Below, piece by piece: positions 32,901 to 43,899 of a stretch of 64,000 bases of DNA. Under the pieces are notes generated by a model that searched no databases, had not been told where the DNA came from, and saw only the letters and a list, made by a program, of their open reading frames with translations. The translations under genes and the position numbers were made by a program. Source of the DNA: Warburgia ugandensis (Eukaryota; Streptophyta; Magnoliopsida; Canellales; Canellaceae). How positions within the stretch are numbered: the stretch's first letter is position 1; each line of letters begins with the position of its first letter. Location: NCBI GenBank assembly GCA_035236585.1, contig CP141139.1:19050990-19114989 (forward strand). The letters run 5' to 3'.

Positions 32901-35492
32901 TTTGTGGTATTGTTGATAGTAGATAGGCGAATCAACTTTGTCAACCTTTGCATGCAGCTTGTTATTATCTTAACCCTACATTTTATTACAATAGGCAAGA
33001 AGATGTTGAGGCCGATAGATTTATCAAGCAAGCCTATTTGACACTATCAATACCTTATCTGCAAATCAAGATGATGCAAGCAAGGTGATTGACAAGCTAG
33101 GCCCATATAAACATGTGGTAGGCCTGTTTGCGAATGACTTGACTAAATTGAAAAAGAAGACAATGGCTCCTTGTAAGTCTTACAATTTTAAATCTTATTT
33201 GTCTTAAATTTCTTAAATTTATATTTTTAATTCATTGTTATTTAACTCTTGTAGGCGAGTGGTGGGTTACTTTTGGGGCTAAATGCCGGATTCTCTAAAA
33301 ACTTGCTATCAAAGTCCTCTCCCAGACCTGTAGTGCATCTCCTTGAGAGCGGAATTGGAGTGCTTTTGAGAATGTAAGTATTACTTACTTTACTAATTTA
33401 TAGATCATTCAACAATATAATTTACAATCAACCTTATAAAATTTGATGTTTTATTGCAGCTTCACATAAAGAAGAAAAATAGATTGCACGCAAAAACATT
33501 GAATGATCTGGTATACACTTAATATAATTAATGTCTCCGCCATCGACATAAAGATCGTTTGAGATATCAAACATATACAAATCCCATCGTATTGAGAGAG
33601 GTTGATGAGAGTGACGAGTGAATCATTGAAGCAGATGCTGAGGATAACCTCATCCATCTAGATGATAGCCTCACATGGAGTGACGTTGAGCATGCTATGA
33701 GATCTAATTCACATGTTGCTCCTCCTAGTAGGCAGTACCAGAGGCAAAGGAGGTAGAGGAACATGTCTCAAGTACTTGCAGAACCAGAGGAGAAAACTAG
33801 TTCTGAGAAGACATTGAGGAGTTGCAAGGTTAGGGTGATGGTCTTGCTGGATATGTTGAGGAGGATTATAATAGCTCTGATGATAATTTGAACCTTGAAC
33901 CTGAAGATCCTTCTAGAGATGATTGAAGTGCGTAGTCTTGACTCTTAAACTCTTAAAAGTTATTTTACTTGATTGATTATGCTTATACATTATTTTGTTA
34001 ATAAAAAATTGCATGTTTAGATAATATTCATAATAGAATTCTGTTTCTATGTTTTAATACTTTTTAGGAATTTATTAATGATTTTTAGCATTGTAGCTAA
34101 TTTTTAGCATTTTTAGCTATTTTTTTTAATTATTGAATACATAATTTTGCGCCTCGTGATTTAGGCCTGCACCCCAGACTCCAAGCGCACCCCTTTGCGC
34201 TTCGGTGCACCTAGCAACTCTAACTACATAGGTAGGTACTGGCTATTGACTGTATGCTAACAGTGATGGGCCTTCTAGAGTGTAGGTAGTAGGATTGGCA
34301 GGATAGTTTTGACCTAAGTTTGAAGAGGATTAATTAGTGTTGGATATTAGAGGACAATTCACTCCCTTCAACTAGTAATCTCTTGATTAACGTTCTAGAA
34401 TTCCTCAAAGGTATCTAATTGGGTTGGATGTTTTAATTTCTTGCTAAAAATCATACCTAGGGCTGATTCTAGATCCTTATTGTATCATTAGGTCTATGTA
34501 ACATTAACCAATGCAAAGATAATTATTCTCTACAAATATGATACCATGGACATATTTTCTTCTCCTTGACCAGTTGCAATTAACTTGCTACATGTCTGCA
34601 GACAACTAAGCAGTCATCTGTTGGTCTACCAGCAATGACCCAAAACTTCCTTCCTTCAATCAGATTATCATGGTTCAACCAGTTGCCCCCAAACAGATGT
34701 TTCAGGCCTTTTCCATTTTGACCATCAGTCACCGAACTACTTTGTTTTTCTCAAATTCTTCTATGCAAATAAGTGATGGGAAGTTAGAATTGTCCAATCT
34801 GCACATTTTTTCACAACATGGCCTACCTACAAGTAGACCAACTACATAGAGAATTATACTGCGTACATGTTCATAGACATTAGATTTGAACCAGAATGAA
34901 ATAGAATCAGACAATTCACAGAACCCAGTAACTAGTAGTCAAAACGTGGAATATAAAAATCCTCTTGGCTGGCGAACGTTAACCACACTTCATGAACATC
35001 TACTCATACATAAAAGCAACACAACTATGGACCACAACATAAAATGAGATACATTCAATCAAAACACCAGAAAGAAACAACAATCGCCATTCAGATATAG
35101 AGTATAGAGTCCCTGGACTAGGGTTTCCGCAAAAGAACATAAAATCCAAGAAAAATGCAACAAAAACAGTAAGGAAAAAAGATGCAACTATAAAATGAGG
35201 AATGTAAGACTACCTTCGGCCCCTTCTTCCTTGTCATCGTCGTCATCGTCATCGTCGTCTTCATCTTCCTCAACTTCCTCCTTGACGTCTTCCACGATGG
35301 GCTCATCACTCTGAAAACCCACTTCCATTAAACAAAGAAAACAGAAAGAAACCAAACAGGAAAAAAGGGGAAAAGAACACAGAAGAGGTATACGAGGGAG
35401 AGTAGAAAGAGAAATAAATTTACCTGAAGGTTTTGCTGTTCCTTGACAGAAGCAAGCTGCTCCTCCTGGTCTTCGACGACGGGGCCCGGCAT
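20991..35492 (-). CDS. NACA: Nascent polypeptide-associated complex subunit alpha (NACA), four exons
   Basis: NAC alpha pairs with NAC beta (BTF3) in the cytosol, sits at the ribosome exit tunnel and shields nascent chains from wrong targeting. Exons on the minus strand are 35492-35424, 35310-35214, 21543-21419 and 21332-20991 (stop included). All junctions are GT/AG, phases are 0, 1 and 0, and the sum is 633 nt for 210 residues, a usual plant length. The protein starts MPGPVVEDQ. Residues 24-55 are very acidic with a run of aspartates. A basic [11 protein letters not shown] segment near 66-76 leads into the NAC domain ([17 protein letters not shown], then [12 protein letters not shown] and [16 protein letters not shown]). 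A UBA domain fills about 170-210 ([15 protein letters not shown] to AIMELTA). The frame is intact. The ATG is chosen because no ATG precedes it in the leader and its context is AAAAATGCC. The oddity is intron 2 at 13.67 kb, full of transposons. Confidence 0.95.
21546..22123 (-). other. Residual NACA intron 2 sequence near the acceptor
   Basis: No element or domain was recognised between the exon 3 acceptor and the SINE target duplication; 22340-22589 beyond the SINE looks the same. Both are taken as ancestral intron. Confidence 0.5.
22140..22323 (+). mobile_element. Au SINE, full length, in NACA intron 2
   Basis: This is a tRNA-derived plant SINE of the Au family, about 180 bp, which uses LINE machinery in trans. 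The head reads GGGCAGCCCCGGTGCACGAA; the tail ends GCGCCAAGGCTCCCCTTC. A 16-bp target duplication, AAGTGGCTCAGAAAAT, is at 22124-22139 and 22324-22339. A short A run precedes the head. It is antisense to NACA. The family name is recognised from memory of its conserved ends; the insertion is proven by the duplication. Confidence 0.92.
22590..25822 (+). pseudogene. Ty3/gypsy chromovirus pol, 5'-truncated remnant
   Basis: It begins in the protease-RT linker ([20 protein letters not shown] near 22665) and runs through the RT ([19 protein letters not shown] near 22995; YFDDILTY near 23235), RNase H ([14 protein letters not shown] near 23655; [10 protein letters not shown] near 23850), integrase zinc finger (CRTCQMN near 24295) and core ([11 protein letters not shown] near 24360). 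Last is a chromodomain relic ([13 protein letters not shown] near 25325-25360). Many stops and frameshifts occur; gag and protease are missing. From about 25632 the DNA reads TGTGGACATC..., a likely 3' LTR start. The sequence resumes beyond the inserted RTE LINE at 29436. Confidence 0.8.
25900..26245 (+). repeat. Array of three hairpins in the RTE LINE 5' region
   Basis: Three inverted-repeat units follow one another: about 25903-25986, 26038-26124 and 26168-26244. Each opens with GAAGATGATT and closes with AATCATCTTC or a close variant. Units 1 and 2 also share an inner arm (TTTCTTTCTTACAAA against TTTGTGAGGAAGAAA). The units are separated by related spacers containing a TGGCAACCC or TGGCCACCC word. 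Unit 3 has TTTTAATGA repeats as its interior. Confidence 0.85.
26303..26505 (+). repeat. Three 67-bp tandem units before the RTE ORF
   Basis: The word GCGACGC begins at 26317, 26384 and 26448, each followed by a CATCGGATCC-like word, then GTGAAAA and GGGCAAGGG variants. The units lie just upstream of and into the start of the LINE frame. Confidence 0.8.
26371..29398 (+). pseudogene. RTE LINE endonuclease-reverse transcriptase ORF, broken
   Basis: An apurinic-type endonuclease comes first: [12 protein letters not shown] near 26550, CIQETKWKG near 26645, SAYAPQVG near 26850, GADLNGHVG near 26960. The reverse transcriptase follows from 27931: [47 protein letters not shown] near 28360, [12 protein letters not shown] near 28545. 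The catalytic box reads LFACDIVLL near 28635 instead of the usual A-D-D, so one catalytic Asp is lost. The C-terminus ([23 protein letters not shown]) is well kept. Frame breaks occur near 26795, at 27185, and at several points between 27400 and 27930 and around 28300-28750. Confidence 0.88.
29413..29438 (+). repeat. GAT microsatellite tail of the RTE LINE
   Basis: Eight GAT units close the element directly before the 3' target duplication. Confidence 0.95.
29456..29999 (+). other. Chromovirus LTR continuation and intron DNA
   Basis: The DNA continues the pre-insertion sequence (TTGTTAGGAT words, then a TTTAAATAAGAAG stretch near 29535). It fits the later part of the chromovirus 3' LTR started near 25632. 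The LTR end is not clear; it may lie near 29740. The remainder to 29999 is unassigned intron sequence. Confidence 0.4.
30533..31075 (+). repeat. Fourfold ~150-168 bp repeat in the hAT 5' region
   Basis: The phrase CATGCTTGTGT, preceded by TCCACATATA and a GCTTT word, recurs at 30563, 30714, 30882 and 31033, giving spacings of 151, 168 and 151 bp. Between them are T-rich stretches and a GAAAATAACA word. It lies upstream of the transposase ATG. Confidence 0.8.
31170..33926 (+). pseudogene. hAT transposase gene, decayed
   Basis: The ATG at 31170 opens [19 protein letters not shown]-type zinc finger follows (WCKLCGNKY, then LKQHLARGH near 31275-31360). Then come [18 protein letters not shown] near 31670, a DUF659-like region ([14 protein letters not shown] near 32335; [17 protein letters not shown] near 32400), and the hAT dimerisation zone near 33255-33360 ([22 protein letters not shown]). 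Likely introns lie at about 31822-31930 and 32230-32330. In-frame stops include one close to the start (after FRSADPG) and others near 31390 and 32065-32140, so no transposase can be made. Confidence 0.85.
34240..35213 (-). other. Residual NACA intron 2 sequence
   Basis: No element, repeat or open frame with recognisable domains. It reads as ancestral intron next to the donor site of exon 2. Confidence 0.5.
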
Positions 35493-35593
35493 TTTTGCAG
35501 CTGATTTCGCAAGTGATGGAAGAGGGAAGACTAGAGCGACGGAGGAGAGGGTTTCCAAGGTTTCAAGTCATGTATCACTTGTATTCGGTGGCC
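35493..35593 (-). promoter_or_regulatory. NACA leader and probable core promoter
   Basis: The DNA just upstream of the NACA ATG is pyrimidine-rich on the coding strand and contains a telo-box-like AAACCCT (plus strand 35548-35554), a motif common near the start sites of plant translation genes. No upstream ATG and no clear TATA box was seen. The segment ends abruptly at a shortened SINE starting at 35594, so the start site must lie in this short stretch or inside the SINE. The promoter call is inference. Confidence 0.45.
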
Positions 35594-35702
35594 AAGGAAG
35601 GGAGCCTTGGCTCAACGGTAAAAGTTGTCGTGATGTAACTTGAGATTATAGGTTTAAGGCGTGAACACAGCCGAAGCTTCATGAACTAGGGATATTCCTT
35701 TC
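35594..35702 (-). mobile_element. Internally deleted Au-type SINE upstream of NACA
   Basis: Positions 35597-35664 match, in reverse complement, the 3' end of the full Au SINEs at 11613 and 22140 (GGAGCCTTGGC, AACGGTAAAAGTTGTCGT). Positions about 35674-35698 resemble the reversed head of the same SINE (AGCTTCATG), so the middle is deleted. A 10-bp direct repeat, TTCGGTGGCC, flanks it at 35584-35593 and 35703-35712 and looks like the target duplication. It lies about 90 bp upstream of the NACA start codon. Confidence 0.7.
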
Positions 35703-35712
35703 TTCGGTGGCC

Positions 35713-36130
35713 CGTATCTATCATTTGCGAGAGTAAAGGTAGGCTTCAGTATTTTTAATGATCCAAACCATATATTGCACACATGAATCTATGGATAAGA
35801 TGAGCCAAGTTCATGCCCATTTGACAATTATAGGGTCGGGATCAGTCCTAAGCAAATTCTTCACAAATCAAAGTCTTAGAATCATCTAAAAGTGAAGAAA
35901 TTTTACAAACAATTCATCCACGATATGCCTTGACCAATAAATCGTTTGGATTATTGAGAAAGAGAACCCAACTTCCCTCTCTCCAGTCCTAATTTTTCAT
36001 TTTTTTTTTCCAGAAAAGATGTTTCTCATTTAGTAGAGGAGAAAAGCTCTCCTCGTGGCATTGTAAAATGGAAGCAGACTGAGATAGTCTGAAGCTTCAC
36101 AACTTCAAGTAACAATTATAAACCCTCCCA
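35713..36130. other. Upstream flank of NACA
   Basis: Nothing recognised. Any distal promoter elements of NACA would be here, beyond the shortened SINE. Confidence 0.3.
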
Positions 36131-36440
36131 AAAAATACCCCGAGAATATGCCCGTACCATTCAAGAATCAAAACAGCAAGATCAAAGAAACTGGATCTGG
36201 TGAGCACCCAAACGTGAGGCTCCTATTCAAAGAGGAAATCTTGATTTTCTCCAATGAAGTTCCTTCACGGGCCAATTCGTCTACTATGGAATTTGCAGAC
36301 CGGTGAAGGTGCCTAAGTGAAAAATTAGCTGAACGAAGGTTAACCTTTGTTCTGTTAATCTGATCCCACAGCCTCCATGGTGGTTCTGCCTGCTATGAGA
36401 ATCATCTAATAACATTCATTGAGTTACCCTCCATAACAAT
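36130..36440 (-). pseudogene. L1 LINE RNase H tail fragment
   Basis: On the minus strand the frame reads QAEPPWRLWDQINRTKVN, then SANFSLRHLHRSANSIVDEL and AREGTSL. This is the end of the RNase H-like domain found at the C-terminus of plant L1 elements. Stops are present. The rest of the LINE is absent, as in a 5'-truncated insertion. Confidence 0.65.
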
Positions 36441-36738
36441 GATATGGAGATTGAGATATCCCACGCAAAGACCCCAAAAACTATTGGGTAGGCTCACATG
36501 TAGTCTATACCATTGTGAGGAAGAAATTCTAATATATGGAATATTAAATCATTATAAGTGTGAGTGAGAGCAAGAGATGTATTGACAAAACATAGAGTTG
36601 AGGGAGGCTTTGAGCCTCCTCTTCTTACTATGTAATTTGATCAGATAGTGAAGTATCTTCCTCTTCTCTTGTGGATGTAAGCATGATAGCCTAACTATGT
36701 AAATCCCTGTCTCTCTTCGTGTGTGTTATTGTCCTATT
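36441..36738 (+). other. Possible copia-type LTR end, cut by the Athila element
   Basis: The stretch from about 36640 (CTTGTGGATGTAAGC, then TGTAAATCCCTGTCTCTCTT) resembles the end of plant copia LTRs. It is interrupted at 36743 by the large gypsy element. No second copy was found, so the call is weak. Confidence 0.25.
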
Positions 36739-36743
36739 GAAGA

Positions 36744-38476
<1,733 letters not shown>

Positions 38477-40290
38477 CCAACCAGCATTTTGCTAGTATTT
38501 AACAAAACATGTGAAAAATCATTTTATTGAAAGTTATGTGAAATGTTGTTTGTGGAGGTACTCACGGTTGCATTTAGCATATAAAACAAGCCCTTAAAAC
38601 CCTAGGTTACCCCTAGTGGACGAGTTAAGCCTTGTGAGGGATTGCAGAGAATTTACCCACAAAATTCATAAAAGACAGTTCCTAAATTTATCTTTGAGAC
38701 TTTCCTTCTATCCATACTTAATTTACCACCTTAGCAGGTTAATAAAAATAAAAATTAAAATTAAAAAACCCCTCTCATATTCTAATGATGTTTCATGTAG
38801 GCTCAGATCTCAGGGTGTTGTGTGTGTACAGTCTACATATACAATAGATCTTTTGTTTTTAATAGAGTACAACTCTTAAACTCCATCTGAAATATGTTTT
38901 GAACTCAATCCTCACTAATAAACATACACTCAGAAATAAAATCTCTTAGATAAAGGTTCAAATCATATCTCTCTTGAATATGTGAGCAGAGTCAATAAAT
39001 ATAAATTTATCTCACATATACTCATAAAGGAACGGGAGTTACTACAAAGTGTAGTTTTGATCCCTTTAGAAGGAATAAGATGCCATTACCATTGAACTTT
39101 TAGAAATATTACTCTTTAAATCTTAAATTTTCATATCCTCATCAAGACTATATTCATCCTAAAATCATTAGGTCTTTAACTGGGACTAAATGAAGGCTTG
39201 TGATAGGGTACAAAAAGAAGGGGTATAAAGGGTATTTAAAATTTCTTCAAAAATAAGTAGAGGTCTTCTAAAGTTGACAATTCATCTTTATTGTGTTTGC
39301 TTGAAATGTATATTTCTTTTTCCACTTTTCTACTTCTTCATTCATTTTTTTTAACACTTTTAACTCTCTTTTGAAGAACATTTCTTTTTTTGATATTCAC
39401 TTTTCTTCCTTTATTGCAACTAAAAGGTATATCATCATTCATCTCTAACTTATAATTTGAAGAAAATAGGTAATAGATATGGTATACTAGGTTAATACGG
39501 GTAAAGGTTAACTATAACTTGGGTAAGAAAAAGAAAAAGCTTTAAAAGGCTCAAATTGGCTAACTAATGATAAAGATACTCTTGGGTAAGCTTTATATCT
39601 CTAGGTTAACAACAAGGATGGCCTAAATCTTTTTCTAGGTTTCCTATAATCTATTAGATTTAATGAAATTTTAGAATGTTGAAAGTAGTATTCTACTAAT
39701 TCAGGTAATTGACCAAATTTAAAATTGATGGGATCAAATTTACTTTAAGCACTTTGAAGAAAATTAAGAACACATTTATAACCTCTCAAAAAGTATGAAT
39801 GGCTCTAAAGACTCACTTAGGTTATAGGTCTTCACTAAATTTCTTCAGGATCTCTAAAGTCATAACTACTTATCAACATAGACTATATACATGTAACTGT
39901 GTATACAGATATGATCTGAGACTTAGCTTTTATGGAATGCTTTAGAAAATAAGTAAAATGATGAATTAATCATGTACAATTCTATTAATAAGCTAAGGAT
40001 GGTAATTCAAGAATAGACTTTCAGAAAATCCAATTCTCATCATTGTATATGAACTGTCCCTTCTTTTCTTTTCTTTTTGAAAATAAAGAAATTTAACAAA
40101 AAACTAGAATTTGCCAGAATTCTACTCTCCCCAACCTGAGAGAAACATTGTCCTCAATGTTTAAAAACATAGGACCCTATATGATGATGGAAAGATGTAG
40201 AAGACTGAGATGGGAAAAACTTTTGGGTTGCCCCCCAAAGAGCGCTAAGTTTAACGTCTTTAACCAGATGTGTTTAGGGTTGGAATCCAC
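38477..40290 (-). other. Non-coding 3' internal region of the Athila-like element
   Basis: No env-like or other gene is supported. The words CTCCCCAACCTGAG and TTGTCCTCAATG near 40125-40160, and TTGCCCCCCAAAGAGCGC near 40228, are typical of the DNA just after pol in this type of plant gypsy element, from memory of the family. Confidence 0.5.
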
Positions 40291-43200
40291 TTAATCTTGA
40301 TAGATAGGATCCTCCAGAGTTGTGTACTCAACTTCTGGTTTCTCATATTCTAAGAAAGTCTTTAGATGTTGACCATTTACTTTAAAGGTGTGCACAGTCT
40401 TAGTGTCTTCAATCTCTACAGTCCTATATGAAAATACTTCTTTAACAATATAAGGACTAGTCCATCGAGTTCTAAGTTTCCCTGGGAAGAGGTGAAGCTT
40501 AGAGTTGTAAAGAAGTACCTTTTGGGATGGAGTAAAAGATTTTCTTAAAATGTTTTGATCATGAAAAACTTTCATTTTTTTCCTTGTAGATCCTATTACT
40601 CTCATAAGCTTCCTGTTGGATTTCCTCCAACTCATTGAGTTGGAGCTTACGATGTGAGCTTGCTTTACCCATATTGAAATTTAATTTTTTAATTGCCCAG
40701 TAAGCTCTATGTTCTAGTTCTACAGGCAAGTGACAAGCTTTACCATAATACAGTAAGGGGACATGCCAATCGGGGTCTTAAATGTAATCTGATATTCCCA
40801 AAGCGCATCCGTAAGTCAAATAGACCAATCCTTGCGATCTGGGTTAATAGTCTTCTGCAAAATATGTTTAATAGTCTAATTTGACACTGCAACTTGTCCA
40901 CTTGTTTGTGGGTGATATGGGGTTGCAACTTTATATGTGATGTTATATTTTTTCATTAATGCTTCAAAAACTCTGTTGCAAAAATGAGTCCCATTGTCAC
41001 TAATTATGGCTCGAGGTGTTCCAAATTAGGAAAACATATTTTCCTTTAAGAACTTACTGACTGTTTTATGATCATTAACTCGACATGGAACAGCCTCGAT
41101 CCATTTGGAAACATAGTCTATTGCAAATAAAATATATAGGTATCCAAAAGAAGGTGGAAATGGCCCCATGAAATCGATGCCCCAACAATCAAAGATGTCC
41201 ACCATGAGAACAGGGTTTAAAGGCATCATATTCCTACGAGTTATTCCTCATAACTTTTGGCAGTGCCCGCATGCCTTACAGAAGCAATAGGTGTCTTTGA
41301 AAAGAGTTGTCTAATAGAAACCACATTGCAAGATTTTTGCAATTGTTTTCTTGGCAGAAAAATGTCCATCGCATGCTTCTGAGTGATAAAAAGAGATGAT
41401 ACTAGATTATTCAATCTCAGGCACACATCTTCTGATAATTTGATCTGAGCAGTATTTAAACAAATACAGACCATCCCAAAAATAATGTTTGATATTGGAG
41501 AAGAATCTAGTCTTATCATTTTTGGTCCAATGTTCTGGTATCTTTCCCGTGGCTAGATAATTTGCAATATCCACAAACCAAGGGAGATTGGAGACATTAA
41601 AAAGTTGTTCATCAGGGAAGGTATCCTTGATTGGCAATAAATCCAAAGGCTTAGTTAGGACCAATATAGAAAGGTGGTCTGCCACTATGTTTTCCACTCC
41701 TTTCTTATCTTTAATCTCTAAATCAAATTCTTGGAGTAGAAGGATCCATTTAAGAAGTGTGGCTTAACATCCTTCTTTGAAAGAAGGTACTTTAGTGCTG
41801 ACTGATCTGTGAAAATGACTATCTTAAAGCCTATTAAGTAAAACCCTAACTTATCTAATGCAAAGACTATGGCAAGGAGTTCCTTCTCTGTGGTAGAATA
41901 ATTCATTTGTGCATTGTTAAGTGTCTTACTTGCATAGTAGATGACATAGGGCTTCTTATCCTTTCTTTGTCCTAAGACTGCCCTTACAACATAGTCACTT
42001 ACATCACACATGATTTCAAAGGGTACTTTCTAGTTGGGTGGTTGCATGATGGGTGTAGTGGTTAACTTCTCTTTCAGTTTAGTAAAGGCTTGGTGACAGT
42101 CAGCACTACATTCGAATGGAGTATCCTTAGCTAGGAGGTTACATAATGGTCGAGATATTGCATTAAAATCTTTTATAAACCTCCTATAAAATCTTGCATA
42201 TCCCAAGAAGTAGCGAATATCAAATTGTTTGAGGGGTGGACAAATTAGAAATGAGATTAATTTTTTCTTTGTCTACCTCTATTCCTTTTGACAAGACAAT
42301 GTGGCCAAGTACAAATCCCTGAGGAACCATGAAATGACACTTCTCCCAGTTTAGTACTAGGTTTTTCTCTTCACAATGATGGATGACTTTTCTCAAATTT
42401 TCTAAACACATATCAAAAGAATTTCCAAAAATTGAGAAATCATCCACGAAAATCTCCAGAAAGTGCTCTACCATATCACTGAAAATACTCAAAATGCATC
42501 TTTGAAATGTTGTAAGAGCATTACATAATCCAAATGGTATTCTTTTATAAGCAAAAGTTCCAAAAGGACATGTAAATGTGGTCTTTTCTTGATCCTCGAG
42601 TGCAATTTCTATTTGGTTATATCCAGAAAACCCATATAGAAAACAGTAATACTGGTGTCTTGCAATCCTTTCTAACATTTTATCAACAAAAGGCAAAGGA
42701 AAATGGTCTTTCCTAGTGACAGTTTTCAATTTTCTATAGTTAATGCACATACGCCAACCAGTGGTAACTCTAGTTGGAATTAATTCATTATTGGCATTAG
42801 TGATTACCGTCACACCAGACTTCTTTGGTACTACCTAAGTAGGACTCACCCATTTGATATCACTTATGGGATAAATGATTCCCACATCAAGCAATTTAAG
42901 GACTTCTGCTTTAACCACATCTTTCATATTAGGATTTAACCTTCTTTACAATTGACGATATGGTTTAGCATCATCCTTTAAGTAAATTCTATGGGTGCAC
43001 ATTAAAGGACTAATACCTTTAATGTCTGCTATAGTCCATCCTATTGCACTTTTGTGTTCCGTTAGGATTTTGATCAATTGTTCTTCTTGAGATTTGTCCA
43101 ATTGAGAGGCAATTATAACAGGAAAAGTTTCATCTTCTCCGAGATAGACATATTTGAGTTTAGAAGGTAGAGGTTTCAACTCTAGCTTGGGAGGTTCAAC

Positions 43201-43870
43201 TGAAGATGGAATGAGAGTGGATTTCCTAGGTGAAAATTCCTCTAATTGGGGTTGCCATTTTGATGTATCCATTATAGAAATAGTATCAAGAAGGGCATTA
43301 ACTTCCTCTATTAATGCATCCTTATTACACTCATTAAAATGGGTCATACATGCCTCAAGTGGGTCTGATAAGGAAGATGATTGACAATGATCTTACATGA
43401 CTGAATTTATCATGTTAACACTATGCAACCAAGTTGCTTACAGACATTGAAGATTTTTAACTCCAATGTCATATTACCAAAAGATAATTTCATGACACCA
43501 TTTGTACAATTAATTAAAGCATTGGATGTGGCAAAAAATGGTGGTCGAATGACTGGTATTTCATTCTTCTCATCCTCCACCGGTTGCGTATGCAGAATTA
43601 GAAAATCTATAGGAAAAGGAAAATTATTCTACCTGGACAAGCACATCTTCTATTACCCCTCTTAGTATTTTCACAAATCGATTAGCTAGTTGGAATGTAG
43701 TAGAAGTAGGTTTCAATTCTTCTAGACCTAACTATTCATATACTGAGTATGATAGTAGGTTCACACTAGATTCTAGATCATGCAAAGTTTGATTGATCTT
43801 ATGGTGGCCAATAATGCAAGTAAGAGTGGGGCAACTTGAATCCTTGTATTTGGTGGTGTATGATGTTGAA
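40291..43870 (-). pseudogene. Athila-like pol: protease, RT, RNase H, integrase, broken
   Basis: From high to low coordinates: a protease relic (DLESSVNLLSYSVYE near 43770, where the core Asp-Leu-Gly-Ala is altered); RT at 43347-42220 (WRMCINYRKL, TFTCPFGTFAYKRIPFGLCN, box FVDDFSIFG near 42440); RNase H at about 42011-41718 (YYASKTLNNAQMNYSTTEKE, FTDQSALKYLL); an integrase core (DCWGIDFMGPFPPSFG near 41180, ISDNGTHFCN near 41000); and a tail ending LEDPIYQD at 40291. The first RT catalytic Asp is replaced by Tyr (FLYGFSGYNQ near 42635). Several stops and frameshifts make it inactive. Confidence 0.88.
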
Positions 43871-43899
43871 GAATAGAAGTCACTTATTTAGTAAAAAAT

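Larger units (their letters stand above)
30008..34231 (+). mobile_element. hAT DNA transposon, complete length, with 8-bp target duplication
   Basis: GTAGGTAC stands at 30000-30007 and 34232-34239, the 8-bp duplication expected for hAT. The termini are inverted: CTATGTAGTTA at 30008 against TAACTACATAG ending at 34231. Both subterminal zones are GC-rich with short GCGCC/AGGCG words (30031-30115 and 34149-34215), likely transposase-binding sites by family analogy. The body holds a decayed transposase gene and a fourfold repeat. The element lies antisense in NACA intron 2. Confidence 0.92.
21544..35213 (-). other. NACA intron 2, 13,670 bp, filled with transposons
   Basis: The donor is GTAGTC just below 35214 and the acceptor ends GCAAG just above 21543, a phase-1 intron. 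Most of it is explained by an Au SINE (22140-22323), a chromovirus remnant (about 22590-29760) interrupted by an RTE LINE (25823-29435), and a hAT element (30008-34231). Only about 2 kb looks like ancestral intron. All inserted elements read on the plus strand, antisense to NACA. Introns 1 and 3 are 113 and 86 bp, so growth affected only this intron. That it is spliced is inferred from the intact exons and signals. Confidence 0.9.

Noticed and set aside
35328..35558. Longer NACA N-terminus starting upstream of 35492
   Set aside because: The upstream extension begins at TTG, not ATG; the first ATG is at 35492 and gives a normal family N-terminus.
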